From NCBI GenBank assembly GCA_934454745.1, contig CAKSGP010000034.1, positions 1-8,883 of the forward strand: 8,883 nt of DNA. Direction: 5' to 3'. This DNA comes from an uncultured Clostridia bacterium (GTDB lineage: Bacteria; Bacillota; Clostridia; UBA1381). The notes beneath the pieces are model-generated. The model had not been told where the DNA came from and did not search any database. It saw nothing but the letters and a program-made list of their open reading frames with translations. Positions 1-5,180 of this stretch are shown here, one piece after another (position 1 is the first letter of the stretch; each line of letters opens with the position of its first letter). Both the position numbers and the translations under genes were made by a program.

Positions 1-365
1 ACCTTAAACATTGTCTTGTCGATATGATACTTATCATCAGCAGGTGATAGCACTTCACTTTCGTCTATATAGTCAATCTCGATTGCCTCTAAAATCTGTG
101 CCTCTGCAAAATGACCTATTCTGCATTTCGCCATTACAGGAATACTTACAGCCTCCTGAATACCCTTTATCATCTTAGGATCACTCATTCTCGACACACC
201 GCCTGCGGCTCTTATATCAGCAGGAATTCTCTCAAGTGCCATTACAGCACACGCACCTGCCTCCTCTGCTATTCTTGCCTGTTCGGGAGTTGTAACATCC
301 ATTATAACTCCGCCCTTAAGCATTTGAGCAAGATTTTTGTTTAATTCAAATCTTTCGTTATTCAT
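1..365 (-). CDS. pdxS: PdxS, PLP synthase synthase subunit (3' end cut by window edge)
   Basis: This is the N-terminal 121 residues of PdxS, the (beta/alpha)8-barrel subunit that makes pyridoxal 5'-phosphate from ribose 5-phosphate, glyceraldehyde 3-phosphate and ammonia supplied by PdxT. The translation starts MNNERFELNKNLAQMLKGGV and contains the family stretches IMDVTTPEQARIAEEAGACA, ERIPADIRAAGGVSRMSDP and VMAKCRIGHFAEAQ. Lys80, in VMAKCRIGH, corresponds to the Schiff-base lysine near position 81 of characterised PdxS, and Asp23 to the conserved active-site aspartate. The start is fixed by a GGAGG site (371-376 on the complement), 5 nt upstream of the ATG. About 170 residues lie beyond position 1, where pdxT would also be expected. 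It diverges from a PdxR-type regulator, the usual arrangement in Firmicutes that make PLP this way. Identification is firm; only the truncation by the window is unresolved. Confidence 0.97.
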   Translation of the reverse strand, partial: MNNERFELNKNLAQMLKGGVIMDVTTPEQARIAEEAGACAVMALERIPADIRAAGGVSRMSDPKMIKGIQEAVSIPVMAKCRIGHFAEAQILEAIEIDYIDESEVLSPADDKYHIDKTMFK

Positions 366-382
366 ATTAATCCTCCATTTCT

Positions 383-396
383 CCGCCAAGCGGCGG
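383..396 (-). promoter_or_regulatory. Small GC hairpin just upstream of the pdxS ribosome binding site
   Basis: On the pdxS mRNA this reads CCGCC-GCTT-GGCGG, a perfect 5-bp GC stem with a 4-nt loop, ending 6 nt before the GGAGG site. Part of it (391-398 on the plus strand) can instead pair with 442-449 over 8 bp, so the hairpin has a competitor. The pairing is seen directly; any effect on translation is inference. Confidence 0.45.
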
Positions 397-398
397 CA

Positions 399-516
399 CA
401 AATCTAACGTGAAAAAGAAGCAAGCAGGTCGCTCAAAAGGCTGCCGCCGACGAATATGTATACTTCATGGCAGGTTTTAAAGATGTGATGCACTGTTTAT
501 TTTTCACGTTAATTTG
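399..516. repeat. About 20-bp imperfect inverted repeat pair in the pdxS leader
   Basis: Plus-strand positions 399-419 and 497-516 are inverted copies of each other, differing by one inserted base and one substitution. The core of 12 bases (taacgtgaaaaa at 405-416, its complement at 500-511) is perfect. The arms are 77 bases apart and enclose a GC-richer segment. They could be two inverted operator sites for the divergent regulator, a long stem in the pdxS mRNA leader, or terminal repeats of a small dispersed element. No target-site duplication is evident next to the arms, which weakens the last option. Confidence 0.6.
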
Positions 517-520
517 CTAC

Positions 521-549
521 TTTACAAATATTTGTTTATATGTTATACT
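521..549 (+). promoter_or_regulatory. Probable sigma-A promoter of pdxR
   Basis: TTTACA at 521-526 and TATACT at 544-549 are separated by exactly 17 bases, close to the vegetative consensus, and lie 50 bases upstream of the pdxR start. The predicted transcript start is near 556. The palindrome acaaatatttgt (524-535) sits over the -35 and spacer, and an arm of TGTTATA/TATAACA covers the -10. A bound regulator there would block its own promoter, consistent with the autoregulation known for many MocR-type proteins. Confidence 0.65.
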
Positions 550-599
550 ATATCTGACAATATAACAATTACCAGTTAAGGAGTTTTTTATATAACCAG

Positions 600-1685
600 A
601 TGAAATATTTAATTGATAATAATTCAGAGAAAAGCTCATATATGCAGTTGTACTTACAATTGCGTGAGGACATAACCCAATCCATATACAAATACGGCGA
701 TAAGCTCCCCTCAAAGCGTATTTTAGCGGCAGAAACGGGCACAAGTGTAATAACTGTGGAGCATACTTACAGTATCTTATGCGATGAGGGATATGTGGAG
801 TCTAAGGAACGCAGCGGATACTTTGTATCATACAGAGCAAAGGATTTTGTACCCATATCCGAATACAGTGAGATATCAGATATTCTCCCCTACAAAAGCA
901 GTCACGACACAAGTGAAGATTTTCCATTTTCTGTTTTTGCCAAAACAATGCGTAACGTAATTTCAAAATATGGTGAACAGATACTTATCAAATCCCCCAA
1001 TTTGGGGAGTCCCGAGTTAAAGCATGCAATATGCCAATATCTTGCACGGGGAAAAGGAATAAGGGTACGTCCCGAACAAATAGTTATAGGTTCTGGCTCG
1101 GAATATCTGTACAGCCTTATTGTACAGCTTTTGGGACGAGATAAAATATATGCAATAGAGGATCCGTCCTATGAAAAAATCTATTCGGTCTATCGAGCAA
1201 ACGGTGTACAATGCGACAAGCTGAAATTAGGCCCAGACGGTATTATAACAGGGGAGTTAAAAAAAACAAAAGCGTCGGTACTTCATATAACGCCTTTTGA
1301 AAGTTTTCCTACCGGTGTAACGGCAGGTGCATCAAAACGAAACGAATATATACAATGGGCAATAAAAAGAGACGGGATTATAATTGAAGACGATTTCGGC
1401 TCTGAATTTACTGTTTCAAAAAAGTATGAGGATACTGTGTTTTCTCTTGAACCACAGCGTACTGTCATATATGTAAACACCTTTTCAAAAACCATCGCAC
1501 CATCCATGCGAATAAGCTATATGGTGCTCCCCGTGCAGTTAGTTGATACGTTTACAGACAAGTTAGGCTTCTATTCCTGTACGGTACCTGTCTTTGAACA
1601 GTATGTTTTAGCCGAATTTATAAATAACGGCGATTTTGAGCGGCATATAAACCGCGTAAGAAGAAAACGCAGGCAAAATAGGTAG
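600..1685 (+). CDS. pdxR: MocR/PdxR-type regulator, C-terminally truncated
   Basis: A GntR-type winged helix-turn-helix (about residues 12-78; PSKRILAAETGTSVITVEHTYS is the recognition part) is joined to a fold-type I aminotransferase-like domain from about residue 110. The latter retains IIEDDFGSEF (residues 261-270) and the PLP-lysine motif TFSKTIAPSMRI with Lys297. MocR proteins of the PdxR type bind PLP and control pdxST, which fits the divergent pdxS. The protein has 361 residues, whereas the family is usually about 450-500. It stops at HINRVRRKRRQNR, where relatives continue with about 100 residues of the small domain. The stop lies inside a terminator hairpin. The ATG at 600 is the only sensible start, since an in-frame stop lies just upstream, but its AAGGAG (578-583) is 16 bases away, so initiation may be weak. 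It could be a working short regulator or a decaying gene; no remnant of the missing end is found nearby. Confidence 0.8.
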   Translation: MKYLIDNNSEKSSYMQLYLQLREDITQSIYKYGDKLPSKRILAAETGTSVITVEHTYSILCDEGYVESKERSGYFVSYRAKDFVPISEYSEISDILPYKSSHDTSEDFPFSVFAKTMRNVISKYGEQILIKSPNLGSPELKHAICQYLARGKGIRVRPEQIVIGSGSEYLYSLIVQLLGRDKIYAIEDPSYEKIYSVYRANGVQCDKLKLGPDGIITGELKKTKASVLHITPFESFPTGVTAGASKRNEYIQWAIKRDGIIIEDDFGSEFTVSKKYEDTVFSLEPQRTVIYVNTFSKTIAPSMRISYMVLPVQLVDTFTDKLGFYSCTVPVFEQYVLAEFINNGDFERHINRVRRKRRQNR

Positions 1686-1697
1686 CCTGCGTTTTTT
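1664..1697. terminator. Bidirectional intrinsic terminator overlapping the pdxR stop
   Basis: A perfect 11-bp stem (AAAACGCAGGC at 1664-1674 with GCCTGCGTTTT at 1685-1695) has a 10-base loop and is followed by T residues to 1697. The complementary strand has A's before the stem and a T-rich run after it, so it can also end the convergent DUF1846 transcript, whose stop codon is at 1699-1701. The left arm lies inside the pdxR coding sequence. Confidence 0.88.
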
Positions 1698-1698
1698 A

Positions 1699-3192
1699 TC
1701 AGCTGTTTTTATGGTAAAGCTGTTTGTTTTCATATTTCGGTTCACAGCTTACATTTATACCCAGACGGCGTAGGTTTCTTTCGTCCTCGTCGCTTATTAT
1801 TACAGAAAAATGTGCTTCTGCCCCTGCAAGCTTTGAAAGCTGTTTCGTGGCAAGCTCGGCAACTTCATCTGTACGTGCAGAAACCGTAAGTGCCAAAAGC
1901 ACCTCCTCAATGTGCAATCGTGGATTTTTATGCTTTAAATACCTTGTTTTCAGTTCGCAAATGGGCTCAAGTACATCTGCTGAAATAAGATGCAGACTAT
2001 CATCAATACCGCCCAGCTCCTTTAGTGCGTTAAGCATCAATGCAGATGCCGCGCCAAGGGTATTTGAGGTTTTTCCCGTTACCACACGTCCGTCAGGCAA
2101 TACCATTGCCGCCGCCGGTGCTCCTGTTGTTTCAGCTTTAATTAGTGCTGCTGACACTGCCGGGCATATATCGGAAGTTATTCCCGATTGATTCATTAAA
2201 AGCTCAAGCTTACGGATTTCTGTGTCATCATCAGTCTGGTTTTTAAACTTTTTAACGCTTGCAGCGTAGTATCGGCGTAAAATCTCCATTTTTGATGCTT
2301 CACAGCACACCGCATCGTCAATTATGCAGTTTCCCGCCATATTGACACCCATATCCGTCGGTGAATTATATGGACATTCTCCCTGAATTTTCTCAAAGGT
2401 TGCACTCAGCACCGGGAATATCTCAACGTCGCGGTTATAGTTAATTGCCGTTTCTCCGTATGTTTCCAAATGGAACGGGTCTATCATATTAATATCGTTA
2501 AGGTCTGCTGTTGCCGCCTCATAGGCAAGGTTTACAGGGTGCTTTAGGGGTATATTCCAGATGGGAAAGGTTTCAAACTTGGCATATCCCGCCGTTATCC
2601 CACGCTTATAGTCGTGATACAGCTGGCTTAAACAGGTAGCCATCTTTCCGCTTCCGGGTCCCGGTGCTGTTACAACTATAAGAGAACGGCTCGTTTCTAT
2701 ATACTCATTCTTTCCAAATCCGTCCTCACTTACTATATGTGCAACATCTGACGGATACCCCTCAATGGGATAATGGCAATAACAGCGTATTCCCAAAGAT
2801 GTCAGTTGTTTTCTGAAGGTGTTTGCCGCCGGCTGTGAATTATATCTTGTAAGCACTACACTGCCCACAAAAAGCCCAAGCTCACGAAAGGTATCTATAA
2901 GTCTTAAAACGTCCTCATCATAAGTAATTCCCAAATCGCCTCTGATCTTATTGGATTCAATATCCGCCGCATTTATTGCAATTACTATTTCCACTTCGTC
3001 CTTTAACTGCTGAAGCATACGCATCTTACTGTCAGGCTCAAATCCCGGCAATACCCTTGATGCGTGGTAATCATCAAAAAGCTTGCCTCCGAACTCAAGG
3101 TATAGCTTACCCCCAAATTGTGCTATACGTTTACGTATTTGCTCAGACTGGGTTTTTAAATATTTTTCGTTATCAAATCCAACCTTTTTCAT
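1699..3192 (-). CDS. DUF1846 family protein
   Basis: The 497-residue protein matches the DUF1846 family along its whole length, which is also the usual size. Characteristic stretches are SRVLPGFEPDSKMRMLQQLK (46-65), IRGDLGITYDEDVLRLIDT (83-101), IVVTAPGPGSGKMATCLSQLYHDYKRG (172-198), AKFETFPIWNIPLKHPVNLAYEAATADL (204-231) and YNSPTDMGVNMAG (275-287). The APGPGSGK segment (176-183) resembles a nucleotide-binding P-loop, although the following residue is Met rather than Ser/Thr. No signal peptide or membrane segment is visible, so it is probably cytoplasmic. The family is common in Firmicutes and Actinobacteria; I know of no assigned reaction. Start: ATG with AGGAG (3203-3207 region on the complement) 10 bases upstream. 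It is monocistronic, divergent from hisH and convergent with pdxR. Family assignment is firm, function unknown. Confidence 0.92.
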   Translation of the reverse strand: MKKVGFDNEKYLKTQSEQIRKRIAQFGGKLYLEFGGKLFDDYHASRVLPGFEPDSKMRMLQQLKDEVEIVIAINAADIESNKIRGDLGITYDEDVLRLIDTFRELGLFVGSVVLTRYNSQPAANTFRKQLTSLGIRCYCHYPIEGYPSDVAHIVSEDGFGKNEYIETSRSLIVVTAPGPGSGKMATCLSQLYHDYKRGITAGYAKFETFPIWNIPLKHPVNLAYEAATADLNDINMIDPFHLETYGETAINYNRDVEIFPVLSATFEKIQGECPYNSPTDMGVNMAGNCIIDDAVCCEASKMEILRRYYAASVKKFKNQTDDDTEIRKLELLMNQSGITSDICPAVSAALIKAETTGAPAAAMVLPDGRVVTGKTSNTLGAASALMLNALKELGGIDDSLHLISADVLEPICELKTRYLKHKNPRLHIEEVLLALTVSARTDEVAELATKQLSKLAGAEAHFSVIISDEDERNLRRLGINVSCEPKYENKQLYHKNS

Positions 3193-3226
3193 TTGAATAT
3201 TACTCCTATTAAAATAATTAATAGTT

Positions 3227-3235
3227 AGTATATCA
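3227..3235 (-). promoter_or_regulatory. Extended -10 promoter element of the DUF1846 gene
   Basis: On the complement this reads TGATATACT, that is TATACT (3227-3232) preceded by a TGn extension. A TTGACA lies only 10 bases upstream, too close to be its -35, and the correctly spaced region is a T-run. The element is therefore best read as an extended -10 promoter 35 bases before the start codon. Confidence 0.5.
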
Positions 3236-3284
3236 CATTTATTGTCAAAAAAAAAGAGTTTTTTTAAAAATAATCAATTTTTAA

Positions 3285-3313
3285 TTGAATTATAAGGTGT
3301 ATTGTGTTAAAAT
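3285..3313 (+). promoter_or_regulatory. Probable sigma-A promoter of hisHF
   Basis: TTGAAT (3285-3290) and TAAAAT (3308-3313) have an exact 17-base spacer and lie 33 bases before the hisH start codon. The predicted leader is only about 25 nt, so no T-box or other leader control is present in front of these two histidine genes. Confidence 0.65.
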
Positions 3314-3345
3314 ATAGCATATACAAAAAACAGAGGTAAAAAACA

Positions 3346-3942
3346 ATGGTTGCAATAATAGATTACGGTGCAGGCAATCTGCACAGCGTTAAAAATGCAC
3401 TTAGCTTTTCAGGTGCAGAATCAGTAATAACAAAGGACAGAGATACAATTCTTTTGGCGGACCACGTAATTCTGCCTGGTGTCGGCTCCTTCGGCAACGC
3501 AATGGAATGTATAGTAAATAACGACCTTTTTGATGTTATAAAAGAGGCGGCAGACGGAAGCCGTCCGTTTTTGGGCATCTGCTTGGGATTACATCTTTTG
3601 TTTGAAACAAGCGAGGAAAGTCCCGATGCAAAAGGTCTTGGCGTTTTAAAGGGAAAAGTTGTAAAAATCCCTGACTGCAATCTTAAAATCCCGCATATCG
3701 GCTGGAATAATATCAAACCCGCAAAACCGAGCAAAATTCTGCCTGATACAGAGGAATTTATGTATTTCGTTCACTCATACTACATTGAGCCTGATGATGT
3801 GGCTTTAATATCATCATATACCACCTACGGCAAAGAACTTCCAATAAGTATAGAAAAGGGCAACGTTTTTGCTGTGCAGTTCCATCCTGAAAAAAGCGGT
3901 GATGCAGGACTTAATATCCTGAAAAAATTTATCAATCTGTAA
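3346..3942 (+). CDS. hisH: HisH, imidazole glycerol phosphate synthase glutaminase subunit
   Basis: A 198-residue class I glutamine amidotransferase of normal length. It hydrolyses glutamine and channels ammonia to HisF in the fifth step of histidine synthesis, which yields imidazole glycerol phosphate and AICAR. The N-terminus IDYGAGNLHSVKNAL and the oxyanion region LPGVGSFGNAM (43-53) are typical. The catalytic triad is complete: Cys79 in GICLGLHLLFE, and His180 and Glu182 in QFHPEKSG. The nucleophile motif reads CLGLH where most HisH proteins have CLGMQ, a small departure. SD AGAGG ends 9 bases before the ATG. hisF follows after 14 bases, so the two subunits are co-transcribed. No hisA, hisI or other his gene lies next to them, so the pathway must be split across the genome. 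Confidence 0.97.
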   Translation: MVAIIDYGAGNLHSVKNALSFSGAESVITKDRDTILLADHVILPGVGSFGNAMECIVNNDLFDVIKEAADGSRPFLGICLGLHLLFETSEESPDAKGLGVLKGKVVKIPDCNLKIPHIGWNNIKPAKPSKILPDTEEFMYFVHSYYIEPDDVALISSYTTYGKELPISIEKGNVFAVQFHPEKSGDAGLNILKKFINL

Positions 3943-3956
3943 GGGAGATCAAAACT

Positions 3957-4718
3957 ATGTATGCAAAAAGAATTATCCCCTGTCTTGATGTAAAGGACGG
4001 ACGTGTTGTAAAAGGTGTTAACTTTGTTAACCTGATTGATGCCGGAGATCCCGTCGCCTGTGCTAAGGCTTACAACGAAGCAGGCGCAGACGAGCTTGTG
4101 TTTCTGGATATTACAGCCTCAAGCGATGCAAGAAATACCGTTGCAGATATGGTAAAGCGTGTTGCAGAATGTGTGTTTATCCCCTTTACGGTAGGTGGAG
4201 GAATACGCACAACAGAGGATTTCCGTACAATATTAAATGCAGGTGCTGACAAGGTATCAGTAAACAGTGCCGCAATCAAAAATCCCTTGCTTATAAGTGA
4301 GGCCGCGGAGAAATTCGGCTCCCAATGCGTTGTATGTGCCATTGATGCAAAACGTAAAGAGGACAGCAGCGGATGGAACGTCTATTTAAACGGCGGACGT
4401 GTAAATACAGGTATTGATGCTTTAGAATGGGCAAAGGAAGCAGAACGGCTTGGTGCCGGAGAAATCCTCCTGACAAGTATGGATTGTGACGGTACAAAGT
4501 CAGGCTACGATTTAGAGCTTACCCGAGCAATTTCGGAAAACGCAAAAATTCCTGTTATCGCATCAGGAGGTGCGGGAGAAATGAGCCATTTTCTTGACGC
4601 ATTAACCTACGGCAAAGCTGATGCTGTTCTTGCGGCAAGCCTGTTCCACTTTAAAGAGATAGAAATTATGGAGCTTAAAAAATACTTGTCCGATAAGGGC
4701 GAAAGTGTCAGAATATAA
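3957..4718 (+). CDS. hisF: HisF, imidazole glycerol phosphate synthase cyclase subunit
   Basis: A 253-residue (beta/alpha)8 barrel, the usual length, that takes ammonia from HisH and cleaves/cyclises PRFAR to imidazole glycerol phosphate and AICAR. The two catalytic aspartates are at the expected numbers: Asp11 in IIPCLDVKDGRVVKG and Asp130 in VVCAIDAKR. The phosphate-binding motifs TVGGGIRT (78-85) and the later IASGGAGEM are also present, as is the characteristic LLTSMDCDGTKSGYDLELTR. The start is set by AGGGAG at 3942-3947, overlapping the hisH stop and 9 bases before the ATG. This is a complete and apparently functional enzyme. It shares its transcript with hisH. Confidence 0.98.
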   Translation: MYAKRIIPCLDVKDGRVVKGVNFVNLIDAGDPVACAKAYNEAGADELVFLDITASSDARNTVADMVKRVAECVFIPFTVGGGIRTTEDFRTILNAGADKVSVNSAAIKNPLLISEAAEKFGSQCVVCAIDAKRKEDSSGWNVYLNGGRVNTGIDALEWAKEAERLGAGEILLTSMDCDGTKSGYDLELTRAISENAKIPVIASGGAGEMSHFLDALTYGKADAVLAASLFHFKEIEIMELKKYLSDKGESVRI

Positions 4719-4738
4719 CCGAATAATTATGGTTTTTT
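4717..4738 (+). terminator. Weak candidate terminator after hisF
   Basis: AACC (4717-4720) pairs with GGTT (4731-4734), with a possible G-U pair inside, followed by four more T's. The stem is short and the loop AT-only, so termination may be inefficient. It is the only candidate between hisF and the next promoter. Confidence 0.3.
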
Positions 4739-4745
4739 GTGAAAT

Positions 4746-4763
4746 TTTGTGATTGACCACAAA
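4746..4763. promoter_or_regulatory. Palindrome over the -35 of the B12 operon promoter
   Basis: TTTGTGATTGACCACAAA has 6-bp outer arms (TTTGTG/CACAAA) centred on the -35 hexamer TTGACC. A closely related sequence recurs at 5087-5104. The half-site TGTGA resembles those of CRP/FNR-family regulators, but the 4-base spacing inside the 14-base core is shorter than in the classical CRP site. A repressor or redox/nutrient regulator site is possible; the regulator is unknown. Confidence 0.4.
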
Positions 4764-4781
4764 TCAAATCTGTGCTATAAT
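4753..4781 (+). promoter_or_regulatory. Strong sigma-A promoter of the riboswitch-controlled operon
   Basis: TTGACC (4753-4758) and TATAAT (4776-4781) are 17 bases apart, and the -10 is preceded by TGC, an extended -10 motif. The predicted transcript start near 4788 puts the entire cobalamin aptamer into the leader. Two direct copies of TTTTGTGA, ten bases apart (4735-4742 and 4745-4752), lie immediately upstream. Confidence 0.8.
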
Positions 4782-4809
4782 CTGAATATAAAATTAAATA
4801 TCATCACAC

Positions 4810-5002
4810 AAAGTGTCGGCCATACCGTTTGGGTTTGGTCGGTGAAAAGGGAACGAGGTGCGAATCCTCGGCGATACCTGTCGGTGTATGCGTTAAATGT
4901 TTTTATCTACGTCGGTGAAAACCGGTCATTGGGAAACTGAGAAGGCAGTATATAAAAATGCGGAGATTTTTCCATATAACGCAAGCCACAAGACCTGCTT
5001 TG
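4810..5002 (+). ncRNA. Cobalamin riboswitch aptamer
   Basis: The conserved cobalamin-riboswitch core is present in order. GGTGAAAAGGGAAC is at 4842-4855. The P4 hairpin CGAGG-TGCGAAT-CCTCG is at 4855-4871. A GTCGG-TGAAAA-CCGGTC-type stem at about 4912-4926 leads into CATTGGGAAACTGAGAAGGC. The B12 box AAGCCACAAGACCTGC is at 4983-4998, close to the canonical AAGCCAGGAGACCTGC. The closing stem can be formed by CAAAG (4810-4814) with CTTTG (4998-5002), continued by two G-U pairs. The class binds adenosylcobalamin or related corrinoids and normally lowers expression of B12 synthesis or uptake genes. Here it precedes a surface-protein/ECF transporter operon, so uptake is implied. The exact outer ends are approximate. 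Confidence 0.93.
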
Positions 5003-5004
5003 AT

Positions 5005-5079
5005 GCTGTATCCGTAAGTGCTATTGCATAGGAACAGCTTTATTGTGCGTTTTTGCAGTATTTCTGTATCCATTTTTTT
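5005..5079 (+). promoter_or_regulatory. Riboswitch expression platform: competing hairpins, first candidate terminator
   Basis: The 8-mer CTGTATCC occurs at 5006-5013 and again at 5064-5071. Both copies can pair, with a one-base bulge, with the same GGAACAG at 5031-5037. The upstream pairing gives a stem (one pair longer, using 5005 and 5038) with TGC-TATT-GCA inside its loop. The downstream pairing gives a hairpin followed after one base by seven T's (5073-5079), an intrinsic terminator shape. The two are mutually exclusive, as expected of a terminator/antiterminator switch directly after the B12 box. The base pairing is seen; which state cobalamin favours is not determinable here. Confidence 0.5.
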
Positions 5080-5086
5080 CGTGCAA

Positions 5087-5104
5087 TTTGTGATAGATCA
5101 CAGG
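5087..5104. repeat. Second copy of the TTTGTGAT palindrome, downstream of the aptamer
   Basis: TTTGTGATAGATCACAGG matches the promoter palindrome at 4746-4763 in 14 of 18 positions. It is itself symmetric (TGTGAT-AG-ATCACA, 5089-5102). In RNA it could form a 5-bp hairpin, and CACAG (5099-5103) can alternatively pair with CTGTG (5114-5118), the base of the following terminator. A DNA operator, an RNA antiterminator element, or both, are possible. Confidence 0.4.
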
Positions 5105-5113
5105 AACACTCAG

Positions 5114-5148
5114 CTGTGGTAATTTTATAAAAATTGCCGCAGTTTTTT
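5114..5148 (+). terminator. Intrinsic terminator in the operon leader
   Basis: A 13-bp stem with two G-U pairs (5114-5126 with 5130-5142), a 3-base loop ATA and six T's (5143-5148) lies 33 bases before the first start codon. It is the strongest terminator in the leader and the most likely off-switch of the riboswitch. Confidence 0.85.
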
Positions 5149-5180
5149 AATGCTCGGCAAAAAACAAAGGAGAGCAAAAA

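Larger units (their letters stand above)
366..599. other. Divergent pdxS/pdxR control region with nested inverted repeats
   Basis: This gene-free stretch must hold the promoters of both pdxS and pdxR. Its part near pdxS (about 383-450) is clearly richer in GC than the rest. It contains several inverted repeats: long imperfect arms at 399-419 and 497-516, an 8-base pair at 391-398 and 442-449, a small hairpin at 383-396, a perfect palindrome acaaatatttgt at 524-535, and TGTTATA/TATAACA at 541-547 and 561-567. The last two overlap the pdxR promoter and are reasonable operator candidates. No clean minus-strand promoter for pdxS could be chosen; TATAGT and TATAAC hexamers exist on the complement between 540 and 566, but their spacing to -35-like hexamers is poor. 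No short gene is convincing here. Confidence 0.7.

Noticed and set aside
111..344. Plus-strand reading frame opposite pdxS
   Set aside because: It is antisense to clearly conserved PdxS sequence and has no protein-like features.
399..516. MITE or insertion-sequence remnant with terminal inverted repeats
   Set aside because: The inverted arms fit in principle, but no target duplication is seen next to them and no second copy exists in this window, so it is left as an untested alternative.
1724..2191. Plus-strand Ser/Ala-rich reading frame of 155 codons
   Set aside because: It is entirely antisense to the DUF1846 gene, which has strong family conservation in the other strand.
3233..3248. TTGACA on the complement as -35 of the DUF1846 promoter
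   Set aside because: It is only 10 bases from TATACT, far from the required 16-18; the extended -10 is a better explanation.
4746..4763. Rex or classical CRP operator
   Set aside because: The arms resemble TTGTGA-type half-sites, but the spacing fits neither the Rex site nor TGTGA-N6-TCACA, so no named regulator can be assigned.
4749..4940. Small plus-strand reading frame of 63 codons across the operon promoter and leader
   Set aside because: It begins upstream of the predicted transcript start and runs through the cobalamin aptamer; its sequence is explained by conserved riboswitch bases and it lacks a ribosome binding site.
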